This document shows positions 7,080-12,791 of a stretch of DNA of 12,791 bases, in pieces. This DNA is from CAYWGR01 sp964458015. GTDB lineage: Bacteria > Planctomycetota > Planctomycetia > Pirellulales > Thermoguttaceae. The notes below the pieces were generated by a model. It searched no databases. It was given only the letters and a program-made list of their open reading frames with translations, and was not told the origin of the DNA. How positions within the stretch are numbered: position 1 is the stretch's first letter; each line of letters opens with the position of its first letter. A program made the translations under genes and the position numbers. The DNA is taken from positions 1 through 12,791 of the forward strand of contig CAYWGR010000168.1 in the NCBI GenBank assembly GCA_964458015.1, read 5' to 3'.

Positions 7080-9631
7080 TTTTTTCGCTTTCGCCATGCG
7101 TAAGCGATCAATCCCATCAAACCGGCTGCCAACAGGACAATGCTCGACGGTTCGGGCACGATATACAACGAACCGGTTCCCGAAAAGAACGTGTCGTTGA
7201 TATGCTGAGCGCCGCTGCTCGAAGAGCCCCACGTGCCCGCCGCCATCTTGGCGCCGTCAAGATACAACGCGCCAATGGTGTCGCTGCCGGTAAAGTCCAG
7301 ATTGAACAAACCTCCGGTCGTCAGATAGACCGAAGATGTGTCAAAAAGATACTTCTGCGTAATCGACAGCGTTCCGCCGCTGATCGTCGTATCGCCGGTA
7401 TAGGCGTTCTCACCGGAGAGGATTTGCGTGCCTGCCCCGGTTTTTGCGAACGACATATACATGGAGTTGCTGGTCTGAGCATAACCGACAACGCCGCTGA
7501 AGGTCTCAGTGACGCCGCTGGCTACATTGACCGTCAAACCCTTGATGTTGTCGCCCACATTGCTGTAGAGCAAGCCGGAGCCGGACAAACCGGCCACGGT
7601 TTGACTAGTATTGTCCATGTCGAACTTGCCGTTTGCATTGATGACCAATCGCGTGCCGGAAGAAAGTACGCCGCCGGTCACGTCGGGGCCGGCCATTCCT
7701 TGGGCGTGGGCCTGATTCAATGTCACCAAATATCCCGAATCGACGATGGTATCGCCGGTGTAGGTATTCGTTCCGCCGAGGAACAATGCACCGAAGCCTA
7801 CCTTTGTTAAAGCGACCACGCTTCCATTACTGCCGTTCTGAATCGACCCGTAATAGTTACAGTACGAATCGTCGCCGCCCACCTTATAGTTTTGTGTGCC
7901 GGCGCCTTCGCCATGGACGGTTCCGTAACCGCTCAGAGAACCGATTGCCACAGTGTTCGTCGAGCCTGAAGCCCCGTTGAAGAAATTCAGGGTGCTGCCT
8001 TTGTTCAGGTACACACTCGACCCCAATCCATTGGAGCCTGCACCGAACGGCGTGCCGTCAACACCCGCGACAGTATAGTTGCACTGCAACTCGCTATCGG
8101 CCGCCACGGTGGTTGTGCCTTTGTAGCTGGCGCTGCCGACGATGATGAAGCGGTTGCCGTTTTCAGTCTTCACGGTCAACCCGCCGTCGCCGGTAATGGT
8201 GCTGCCATACAAATGGACGAAGCCCTCATTGCGGCCGCTAATGGTGGTGGCGATATCGATCGTGCCGCCGCCGGCCGCCAACGTGATGCCTCGCAGATTG
8301 TCGGTCGGCCATACAGGCCCTCCCGTATACTGAACGGTGCCGTTCGTTGTGGTTCCGCCCAGTACAACGTTGCTGGAACCGCTGCCGATGACACTAGCGG
8401 ATCCGTTGGCGCCCCACGACGAAACGCTCAAGGTTCCTTGCTCTACGGTCAACGTGCCGGTGAAGGTGTTCGTGCCGGTGAGGACCGTATTGCCGACGAT
8501 CGTCGTGTTCGTGGCCGTGCTATTCTGGTCGGCCAGAACGCTACTGACGGTCAACGTGCCGGTTCCGCCACCCAGTCGATAGCCGTTAGCGCCGGCCGTA
8601 ATCGCGCCGCTATAGGCATAGTTGCCGGCCGTACCGAGCGACAGATTATCGTACCCGGTGAAATTGACGCCTTCGCTGCTATCGGCGGCAATGGCGATTG
8701 CACCGGCCGAGGCCGCGGCGATCTTTGCAGTGCCGAGCCAATCATTAACCGTGTTGTAGGCTCCGGCAGAGACCAACGCGCCGCCGTTGTTGATCGTAAT
8801 CGTACCCGAAGCGGGCACGGCGCTGGTGTTGTCGAATTGCAGCAATCCGGCGTTGATAATCGTGCCGCCGCTATAGGTGTTCGCGCCCGAAAGGGTCAGC
8901 TTGCCCGCGCCAACTTTGCTCAAAATGTTGTCGCTGCCTTGATTGCCCACGACGCCGCTGAGGGTCAGATCGCCCGAGCCACCGATGGTGGAGCCATTGG
9001 TGACTAAAACCGTCGTGCCGGTCGAAGCTGCCGTGGTGCTGTTGTTGGCCAAAGCGGATACCGAGCCGGCCATGAGGCGGATGCCGCCCGAACGGACGCC
9101 AAGTTGACCATTGAAGTCAAGCGTGCCCGTATAAACGTCGGTCCACATGCCTTCGGCGTTCAGGGCGTTGGCGCTGTTCAAAAGAACCGTGCTGGCCGCG
9201 CCGTTGCCGATAATCGTGGCATAGCCGTCACTATACGTAATGTTGTTTTCGCCGCCGAGATAGACGGTCCCGCCATCGGTCCAGAGCCGGCCCGCGCCGC
9301 CGGTATTCGACAGACTCACATTGATTGTGGCCGAGGAAATATTCACATTTCCCAAGAAATTCAATGTGCCGTTGGTCAGTGTAGCGCCGCCGCCGACATA
9401 AATGCCGCCGACATTTCCGGTAGCCGCACCCAAGTCGATGGTGCTGGTGGTGCTGATACCTACGTTGTCGCTGCCCGTCGGCGCCGTGCCGGTATCCCAG
9501 TTTGTTCCCGTCGCCCAAAGTCCGTCACCCGCGGTGCCGGTCCATGTGGCGGCAACGGCCGAAAGCGGCGAGCATAATAGCCCGCACGCTGCCAGCAGCG
9601 TTGCAGCCGCTAAGAATCGCCTAAACTTCAT
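7073..9631 (-). CDS. Secreted PEP-CTERM protein with autotransporter-associated beta-strand repeats
   Basis: An 852-residue surface protein. The signal peptide is MKFRRFLAAATLLAACGLLCSP followed by LSAVAA, with cleavage likely before TWTG. The mature part is Gly/Thr/Ser/Asn-rich and contains at least four autotransporter-associated beta-strand repeats (PATR, TIGR02601) recognisable by KxGxGxLxLxGxNTYxGxTxxxxGxL: one near ILSKVGAGKLTLSGANTYSG, others near TGTNTFTGTLTVEQGTL, LTKVGFGALFLGGTNTYTG and KTGAGTQILSGENAYTG. These predict a long beta-helix. There is no C-terminal beta-barrel. The protein ends in the PEP-CTERM sorting tail VPEPSSIVLLAAGLMGLIAY followed by a basic WRKRKK end, the substrate signal for an exosortase, which must be encoded elsewhere. 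The start at 9631 is fixed by a strong AGGAGGT 5 nt upstream; an ATG seven codons earlier lies before it. Low-complexity coding explains long antisense open frames. Confidence 0.95.
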   Translation of the reverse strand: MKFRRFLAAATLLAACGLLCSPLSAVAATWTGTAGDGLWATGTNWDTGTAPTGSDNVGISTTSTIDLGAATGNVGGIYVGGGATLTNGTLNFLGNVNISSATINVSLSNTGGAGRLWTDGGTVYLGGENNITYSDGYATIIGNGAASTVLLNSANALNAEGMWTDVYTGTLDFNGQLGVRSGGIRLMAGSVSALANNSTTAASTGTTVLVTNGSTIGGSGDLTLSGVVGNQGSDNILSKVGAGKLTLSGANTYSGGTIINAGLLQFDNTSAVPASGTITINNGGALVSAGAYNTVNDWLGTAKIAAASAGAIAIAADSSEGVNFTGYDNLSLGTAGNYAYSGAITAGANGYRLGGGTGTLTVSSVLADQNSTATNTTIVGNTVLTGTNTFTGTLTVEQGTLSVSSWGANGSASVIGSGSSNVVLGGTTTNGTVQYTGGPVWPTDNLRGITLAAGGGTIDIATTISGRNEGFVHLYGSTITGDGGLTVKTENGNRFIIVGSASYKGTTTVAADSELQCNYTVAGVDGTPFGAGSNGLGSSVYLNKGSTLNFFNGASGSTNTVAIGSLSGYGTVHGEGAGTQNYKVGGDDSYCNYYGSIQNGSNGSVVALTKVGFGALFLGGTNTYTGDTIVDSGYLVTLNQAHAQGMAGPDVTGGVLSSGTRLVINANGKFDMDNTSQTVAGLSGSGLLYSNVGDNIKGLTVNVASGVTETFSGVVGYAQTSNSMYMSFAKTGAGTQILSGENAYTGDTTISGGTLSITQKYLFDTSSVYLTTGGLFNLDFTGSDTIGALYLDGAKMAAGTWGSSSSGAQHINDTFFSGTGSLYIVPEPSSIVLLAAGLMGLIAYAWRKRKKI

Positions 9632-9636
9632 AACAC

Positions 9637-9643
9637 ACCTCCT
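9637..9643 (-). promoter_or_regulatory. Strong ribosome-binding site of the PEP-CTERM gene
   Basis: AGGAGGT on the minus strand, 5 nt before the ATG at 9631. It is the best Shine-Dalgarno match in the window and decides the start over the upstream in-frame ATG at 9652. It implies high translation, in keeping with a structural surface protein. Confidence 0.85.
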
Positions 9644-9733
9644 GAAGGACAAGTGATAAACGAATAATACTGTCGCCTTGCTTCTTTCCGTCTTTGCCGC
9701 CGCCGACCTTCACCGACGGCTACCAACACTGGT

Positions 9734-9767
9734 CCCCTCTCCCTTTGAGAGAGGGTTAGGGTGAGGG
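9734..9767. repeat. C/G-rich hairpin repeat downstream of the FecR gene
   Basis: CCCTCTC (9735-9741) pairs with GAGAGGG (9749-9755) around a 7-nt loop and is followed by TTAGGGTGAGGG. Sequences of this form are a familiar dispersed repeat in planctomycetes and other bacteria. It lies in the 161-bp gap (9632-9792) between the FecR gene and the PEP-CTERM gene, which otherwise holds only heptad repeats and the ribosome-binding site. It could partly terminate the sigma/FecR transcript; no T-run follows on the minus strand. Confidence 0.65.
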
Positions 9768-9773
9768 CTGGTC

Positions 9774-9794
9774 AGCCACTAGCCACGAACCACT
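9774..9794. repeat. AGCCACT heptad repeat at the FecR gene stop
   Basis: Three consecutive 7-bp units AGCCACT, AGCCACG and AACCACT on the plus strand. The last unit overlaps the TAG stop of the FecR gene (9793-9795), so the repeat contributes to the stop codon. The same heptad recurs inside the coding part of the same gene at 10996-11023. Confidence 0.85.
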
Positions 9795-11796
9795 AATTCT
9801 TCGTCCCTCCTTTCTCCTTTTTGGCCGAGGGTGTTGTGGCAGACGCTTTCTCTGCCGCCGGCCAGTTGGTCTCGCTGGGCGAACCAATGCGGAAATTGTC
9901 GCTCCACACCCGACTGCTGCCCGCCGCGCCGATTGTGACGAACTGATTGCTCCAAGACAGATCCGCCCACGAACGTTTGCTGCTCTCCATATTCTGTTGA
10001 ATGCCGGTCAAGTCGATCGCGCCGAGATACCGTCGATCAACCCAAACGCCGAACCGTTTCTCGCGAAGATTGATGCGAACCGCGTAGTTATGCCATTGAT
10101 AAGGCTTGGCAATTCCCGAACGAATGCCGGTTTCCACTTCGCCCTTGGCCGGCGTATAAACTCCGATCTCGGGGTAAATCGTACCAGGTGCCCGGAAGAA
10201 CACCGAAACCAACGGCAGCGGCTTCTTCAGCTCTTCCGGTTGATCGCCGATCGTGGCCGGGCGGTCGCCGATCGTAATGTTGATGCGGTCTTCCGTCTGC
10301 ACGGCATCGAACTGCACGACGAAGTCGTCACGCAATCCGTATTCGAAACCGTAGTAAAAAGCACCATAACCGCATTCCAAGAAACCGTCCTTCGAGCCCG
10401 GAGCTTGATACCCCGGCCAAGGATCCGGCGAATTGTCCAGCGGACACGTCGTCATCGCAGGTATCGAATTGAATACCCACGAACGCGGCGGATTGTTGTA
10501 ACAATTTTCAACCCAACGCGACTCCGGCGTGTTCAACATCATGTAACTGCCAGCTCGCGTCGGTGAATTGGCCGACCACGTTTCGCTGTAATCCACCGTG
10601 CCGATCAACTCGGCCGGCGGCGCTGCGATCTTGGGCGACAATTTCGAGCGCGGCATTTCGCGGACAAACTGCTTGCCGCTGTTTTGCGAAATGTCCGCCA
10701 TGCCCGACCCTGCGACAAATCGTGCCGCTTGCCCCGCGGTCATGGTTCGCTCGAAAAGCTGATCGGCCTGCCCCAAGCCAATCATACGAACTTTCCCCTC
10801 GAATACCTTCGCAACCGTTTCTCCGCTTGCAAGCACCTCGACGCCGAACTCCGTGCCCAAATCAATCACGCTTGCCGTTGGCGTTCGCACGGCGAACGCA
10901 GGGGCGGGGGATTGGGGGCGAGGGGCGGGAGATGAGGGATTGGAAGTTTGGGATTTGGCGATTTCGGGATTTCGGGATTTAGTGCCCTCTTCACCAGCCA
11001 CTAGCCACTGGCCACTAGCCACTTTCCCTGACCCCTTACTCTCCCCTCTCTTCTCTCCTCTCTTCTCTCCTCTCTTCTCTCCTCTCTTCTCCAACCTCGC
11101 CGTCAGCTTGCCAATCGCCAGAAATCCGCCGTCGCGCGATTCCGCCATAAACGTGGCGGGCCCCTCGATAATCACCCGCGCGCCGGTGTCATACGTGATT
11201 TCCAACAAACCGGCGTCCAGCTTGAACTGCCGACCCAGTAAAACCGCGTCAAATCCGGCGGGCGGCCGGCCGTCTTTCGACCATCGACAATCCGCCATGC
11301 CGGTAATCCGCCCTACTTGGACCAACTCCGATTCAAGCGGCGTTCTGATCGAGGGCAACGCTGGTGATTTCTTCGCCATGTAAACGCCATGCGACACCGG
11401 AATCAACGAACTGATCCAAATGCCCACGCCGATAAATAACGTCGCCATCAGATAAGCCAACGGCCAGCCTTCGGCAAAATAGCTCGTCGTCCCTGGCCAC
11501 GATTCGCCGAAAATCCCAAAAACCGGAGCCGCCGCAACAGGCGCGGCAGCGGGAGCTGCGTCGGCTTGCGATGCCAACCGCTCTTCGAGCAACTTCGCCT
11601 CGTGCGCAACGTCGGCCCCGCAAAAACGCTCGGCCAAGGCATGAAAATGCATGAACGTCACATAATGCCGGCACGCTTCCTCATTCGATTCCACCAGCTC
11701 TTCCAAACGCTCGGCATCCGACGGCGAAAGCTCATCAAGGCACAAGGCCTCGAGCAAGTCGGCCAATTCAGCATGGATGGGAGACGATGTGCTCAT
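9793..11796 (-). CDS. FecR-domain membrane protein with LamG-like C-terminus, probable sigma regulator
   Basis: A 667-residue protein probably regulating the overlapping ECF sigma factor, and perhaps sensing at the cell surface. Residues 1-60 (LADLLEALCLDELSPSDAERLEELVESNEEACRHY) resemble the cytoplasmic N-terminus of planctomycete anti-sigma/FecR proteins, without a clear HxxxCxxC zinc motif. One membrane segment lies at about 112-134. A FecR domain spans about 158-345, ending in the diagnostic VRTPTASVIDLGTEFGVEVL...GETVAKVFEGKV. The C-terminal part, about 420-650, looks like a LamG/concanavalin-type beta sandwich (YQWHNYAVRINLREKRFGVWVDRRYLGAIDL, SRVWSDNFRIG). Residues 236-300 are a low-complexity insert inside the FecR domain built of several DNA repeats. 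The start at 11796 overlaps the sigma stop (ATGA) and has a GAGAAGAG ribosome-binding site; an ATG at 11832 would overlap the sigma gene more. The anti-sigma role is inferred from context. Confidence 0.87.
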   Translation of the reverse strand: MSTSSPIHAELADLLEALCLDELSPSDAERLEELVESNEEACRHYVTFMHFHALAERFCGADVAHEAKLLEERLASQADAAPAAAPVAAAPVFGIFGESWPGTTSYFAEGWPLAYLMATLFIGVGIWISSLIPVSHGVYMAKKSPALPSIRTPLESELVQVGRITGMADCRWSKDGRPPAGFDAVLLGRQFKLDAGLLEITYDTGARVIIEGPATFMAESRDGGFLAIGKLTARLEKRGEKRGEKRGEKRGESKGSGKVASGQWLVAGEEGTKSRNPEIAKSQTSNPSSPAPRPQSPAPAFAVRTPTASVIDLGTEFGVEVLASGETVAKVFEGKVRMIGLGQADQLFERTMTAGQAARFVAGSGMADISQNSGKQFVREMPRSKLSPKIAAPPAELIGTVDYSETWSANSPTRAGSYMMLNTPESRWVENCYNNPPRSWVFNSIPAMTTCPLDNSPDPWPGYQAPGSKDGFLECGYGAFYYGFEYGLRDDFVVQFDAVQTEDRINITIGDRPATIGDQPEELKKPLPLVSVFFRAPGTIYPEIGVYTPAKGEVETGIRSGIAKPYQWHNYAVRINLREKRFGVWVDRRYLGAIDLTGIQQNMESSKRSWADLSWSNQFVTIGAAGSSRVWSDNFRIGSPSETNWPAAEKASATTPSAKKEKGGTKN
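10901..10929 (+). other. Potential G-quadruplex motif
   Basis: Five G-runs of 4, 5, 5, 4 and 3 bases are separated by 1, 3, 3 and 1 bases on the plus strand (10901-10904, 10906-10910, 10914-10918, 10922-10925, 10927-10929). This meets the usual four-run, short-loop rule. The G-rich strand is the template strand of the FecR gene. Formation is predicted, not shown. Confidence 0.6.
10946..10981. repeat. GGGATTT-type tract inside the FecR gene
   Basis: Units TTTGGGA, TTTGGCGA, TTTCGGGA, TTTCGGGA and TTTA on the plus strand. The units are 7-8 bp and the tract encodes about KSRNPEIAKSQ. It is the coding-region member of the family also seen at 5637, 6586 and 7045. Confidence 0.85.
10996..11023. 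repeat. AGCCACT heptad repeat inside the FecR gene
   Basis: Four consecutive heptads AGCCACT, AGCCACT, GGCCACT, AGCCACT on the plus strand. On the coding strand the unit contains TAG, but the frame used avoids it and reads VASGQWLVA. The same unit occurs at the gene's stop (9774-9794). Confidence 0.9.
11041..11092. repeat. 12-bp pyrimidine repeat (EKRG-coding)
   Basis: Three exact TTCTCTCCTCTC units (11051-11062, 11063-11074, 11075-11086), with a degenerate unit before and a half unit after. The plus strand is all pyrimidine over this stretch and contains mirror-symmetric parts. The coding strand reads GluLysArgGly four times. Copy number is likely to vary by slippage in steps of four residues without changing frame. 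Confidence 0.93.
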
Positions 11797-12323
11797 TGTC
11801 TCTTCTCCCTGCCCACGGCACGTTGGATGCATTCGTATAAGCTAAGCCGCGCACGCTTCAACACGCTCTTGATCGTGTTGACCGACCGGCCAAGTTGATC
11901 GGCTACCGAAGCCACTGTCGAATCCGTGCCGTAGCAACGCTGTACCACTTCGCGATCCGCGTCGGGCAACCGCTTCATGCATTCGGCCAGATATTCTTCC
12001 AAATCGCCGAGGTCGTCCTTCATGCGCTCGGCCTGCGTGGCGACCAGATCCACAAACGCTCGCGAAAACAAACAACGCCGTCGCGTCTGTCGGGCGTGAT
12101 GCTGTTGAACCTTGAATCGGGCTACCTGATACGCCCAGGCCAAAAAGTCGCTGTCCGGCGTAAAGGTGTCAAATTTCGACCAGAGCGTGGCGGCCGTGTC
12201 CTGAAGCACATCCTCCGCATCCGCACGATGAGCAATCTGCGAGCGGATATAAGCATAGACCCGGGGCTCCGCCTTCAGAAAAAGGTCGATGAATCCCCCG
12301 GTTCTTTCCTTGGACGAGTCCAT
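11793..12323 (-). CDS. ECF RNA polymerase sigma factor, Rhodopirellula/Verrucomicrobium type
   Basis: A 176-residue extracytoplasmic-function sigma factor that would direct RNA polymerase to a specific set of promoters. Region 2 is at about 10-78, with the ADAEDVLQDTAATLWSKFDTF block and FLAWAYQVARFKVQQHHAR. Region 4 is at about 113-167, with LPDADREVVQRCY and the helix-turn-helix SVADQLGRSVNTIKSVLKRARLSL. The length and sequence fit the TIGR02989 group common in planctomycetes and verrucomicrobia. The ATG at 12323 is the only good start; AGGCGG lies close upstream, so the ribosome-binding site is weak. The stop overlaps the FecR start by four bases (ATGA), which implies coupled translation. 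Downstream are envelope proteins, which are likely targets. The sequence alone does not prove autoregulation. Confidence 0.95.
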   Translation of the reverse strand: MDSSKERTGGFIDLFLKAEPRVYAYIRSQIAHRADAEDVLQDTAATLWSKFDTFTPDSDFLAWAYQVARFKVQQHHARQTRRRCLFSRAFVDLVATQAERMKDDLGDLEEYLAECMKRLPDADREVVQRCYGTDSTVASVADQLGRSVNTIKSVLKRARLSLYECIQRAVGREKRQ

Positions 12324-12369
12324 GTGCCGCCTATACTATTAACCCCAAAGATCGTGAAGTTTTACACCT

Positions 12370-12418
12370 CGTTCCCAAGCTCCGGCTTGGGAACGCACTT
12401 TCCCGAAGCTCAGCTTCG
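12370..12418. repeat. Double hairpin element 47 bp upstream of the sigma gene
   Basis: CGTTCCCAAGC (12370-12380) and GCTTGGGAACG (12385-12395) form a perfect 11-bp stem with a 4-nt loop. CGAAGC (12404-12409) and GCTTCG (12413-12418) form a second perfect 6-bp stem with a 3-nt loop. Sequences of this kind recur in planctomycete and some cyanobacterial intergenic regions, from memory. The position between the sigma gene and its further upstream region means it would be in the 5' leader if the promoter lies beyond it. Confidence 0.75.
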
Positions 12419-12691
12419 AAAACATCCTACATCCCTCTAGTGTCGCGTCTTGTTTTGCGAAGATTCGAGTGTTACTACTGGCTTGTCCAGCAGTTTTCCG
12501 ACCAACGGGAGCGAATCGAAACCAAATGAGCGACAGCTCGATTTGCATGAAAAAGCAATCTTGCTATCTCTCTATCCATACTAATCACGCGAGGAGCCAA
12601 AAGGGGTGAAAAAATCCGGAAAAAACAGGAAAAAAGCCTACAGAGCCCCGCATTCAACTCCCATGCCCGGGGTGTTTGGTCTAACCCGGGG

Positions 12692-12732
12692 CTATGCCGG
12701 GAATTTTTAATCTGGCCCAGAGGCCGGCATAG
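12692..12732. repeat. 9-bp inverted repeat with 23-nt spacer
   Basis: CTATGCCGG (12692-12700) is matched exactly by CCGGCATAG (12724-12732). The spacer is A/T-rich at the start and then contains TCTGGCCCAGA, itself palindromic except for its central base. Just to the left, CCCGGGG occurs twice (12666-12672 and 12685-12691). The function is unknown; it may be a dispersed repeat or the end of a transcript outside the window. Confidence 0.65.
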
Positions 12733-12754
12733 AGATCGTCCGCCTTTCGCGTCT

Positions 12755-12791
12755 CCCCTCGCCCGTTTACGGGAGAGGGGCCGGGGGTGGA
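12755..12791. repeat. C/G-rich hairpin repeat at window end
   Basis: CCCCTC-G-CCCGT (12755-12766) pairs with ACGGG-A-GAGGGG (12769-12780), an 11-pair stem with one G/A mismatch and a 2-nt loop, followed by CCGGGGGTGGA. It is the same general type as the element at 9734-9767 (C-rich arm, short loop, G-rich arm, then a GGGTG-like tail). It runs to the window edge. Confidence 0.7.

Larger units (their letters stand above)
10897..11091 (-). repeat. Composite low-complexity insert inside the FecR domain
   Basis: These 195 bp encode residues 236-300, between TARL and FAVRTP, which are contiguous or nearly so in ordinary FecR proteins. From the N-terminal side the insert consists of a 12-bp repeat (EKRG repeated), an AGTGGCT heptad repeat (VASGQWLVAG), an AAATCCC-type tract (KSRNPEIAKSQ) and a proline-rich C-run (SSPAPRPQSPAP). 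All parts stay in frame without stops. Confidence 0.8.
12324..12791. other. Gene-free upstream region of the sigma gene with hairpin repeats
   Basis: No convincing gene is seen in these 468 bp; the small minus-strand frames have no recognisable domain or initiation signal. The region must hold the promoter of the sigma/FecR transcript. The minus strand immediately upstream of the ATG contains TTCACG and, 17 bp on, TATAGG, a weak -35/-10 pair. Further up, 12600-12637 is rich in A-runs and GGGG. At least three inverted-repeat elements are present (12370-12418, 12692-12732, 12755-12780). Confidence 0.6.

Noticed and set aside
8213..9007. 264-residue plus-strand open frame antisense to the PEP-CTERM gene
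   Set aside because: The opposite strand encodes a clear repeat protein with signal peptide and sorting tail. The antisense frame is open only because of the Gly/Thr/Ser-rich coding sequence.
11041..11092. CRISPR array
   Set aside because: The 12-bp units are directly adjacent with no spacers and lie in frame within a coding region.
12339..12657. Small minus-strand open frames upstream of the sigma gene
   Set aside because: They lack any recognisable domain and pass through hairpin repeats; a hidden peptide cannot be excluded but is not supported.

Overview
The window looks like a chromosomal segment of a planctomycete, probably a Pirellulales-type genome of medium-high GC. The evidence is the gene content: a DUF1559 pseudopilin with an H-X9-DG end, a small lipoprotein beside it, a PEP-CTERM autotransporter-repeat protein, and an ECF sigma factor of the Rhodopirellula/Verrucomicrobium type overlapping a FecR-domain gene. 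The placement is inferred from gene families; no rRNA or tRNA gene is visible to confirm it.

Left part (1-4539): conserved metabolic and housekeeping genes. The 3' part of mtnA (methionine salvage) runs rightward. It converges on a leftward cluster in the transcription order oligoendopeptidase F, RlmN-family rRNA methylase, cyclophilin. The first two are 8 bp apart. A perfect 11-bp hairpin separates the convergent transcripts. The peptidase carries an N-terminal twin-arginine-like signal, which suggests an exported form.

Middle (4540-5240): a 700-bp gene-free stretch holding a 123-bp sequence duplicated in tandem with one base difference. Each unit contains two mutually exclusive hairpins.

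Right part (5241-12323): a leftward cell-surface locus. In transcription order it has the ECF sigma factor, a membrane-anchored FecR/LamG-like protein (ATGA overlap), a large secreted PEP-CTERM protein with autotransporter-associated beta-strand repeats, a DUF1559 pseudopilin, and a small lipoprotein. A reasonable inference is that the sigma factor and the FecR protein control production of the envelope proteins below them. One rightward gene, a four-helix-bundle (23S rRNA intervening-sequence type) protein, sits inside this series. It is bracketed by an 18-bp inverted repeat with a single mismatch.

The most unusual property is the density of short, mostly 7-bp-period repeats (AAATCCC and AGCCACT types, a 12-bp pyrimidine repeat, and C/G-rich hairpins). 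They lie at gene ends, supply start or stop codons, and in the FecR gene form an in-frame insert of about 65 residues that splits the FecR domain. The last 470 bp, upstream of the sigma gene, contain several hairpin repeats and no convincing gene. No CRISPR array, tRNA, rRNA, transposase or phage gene was found.
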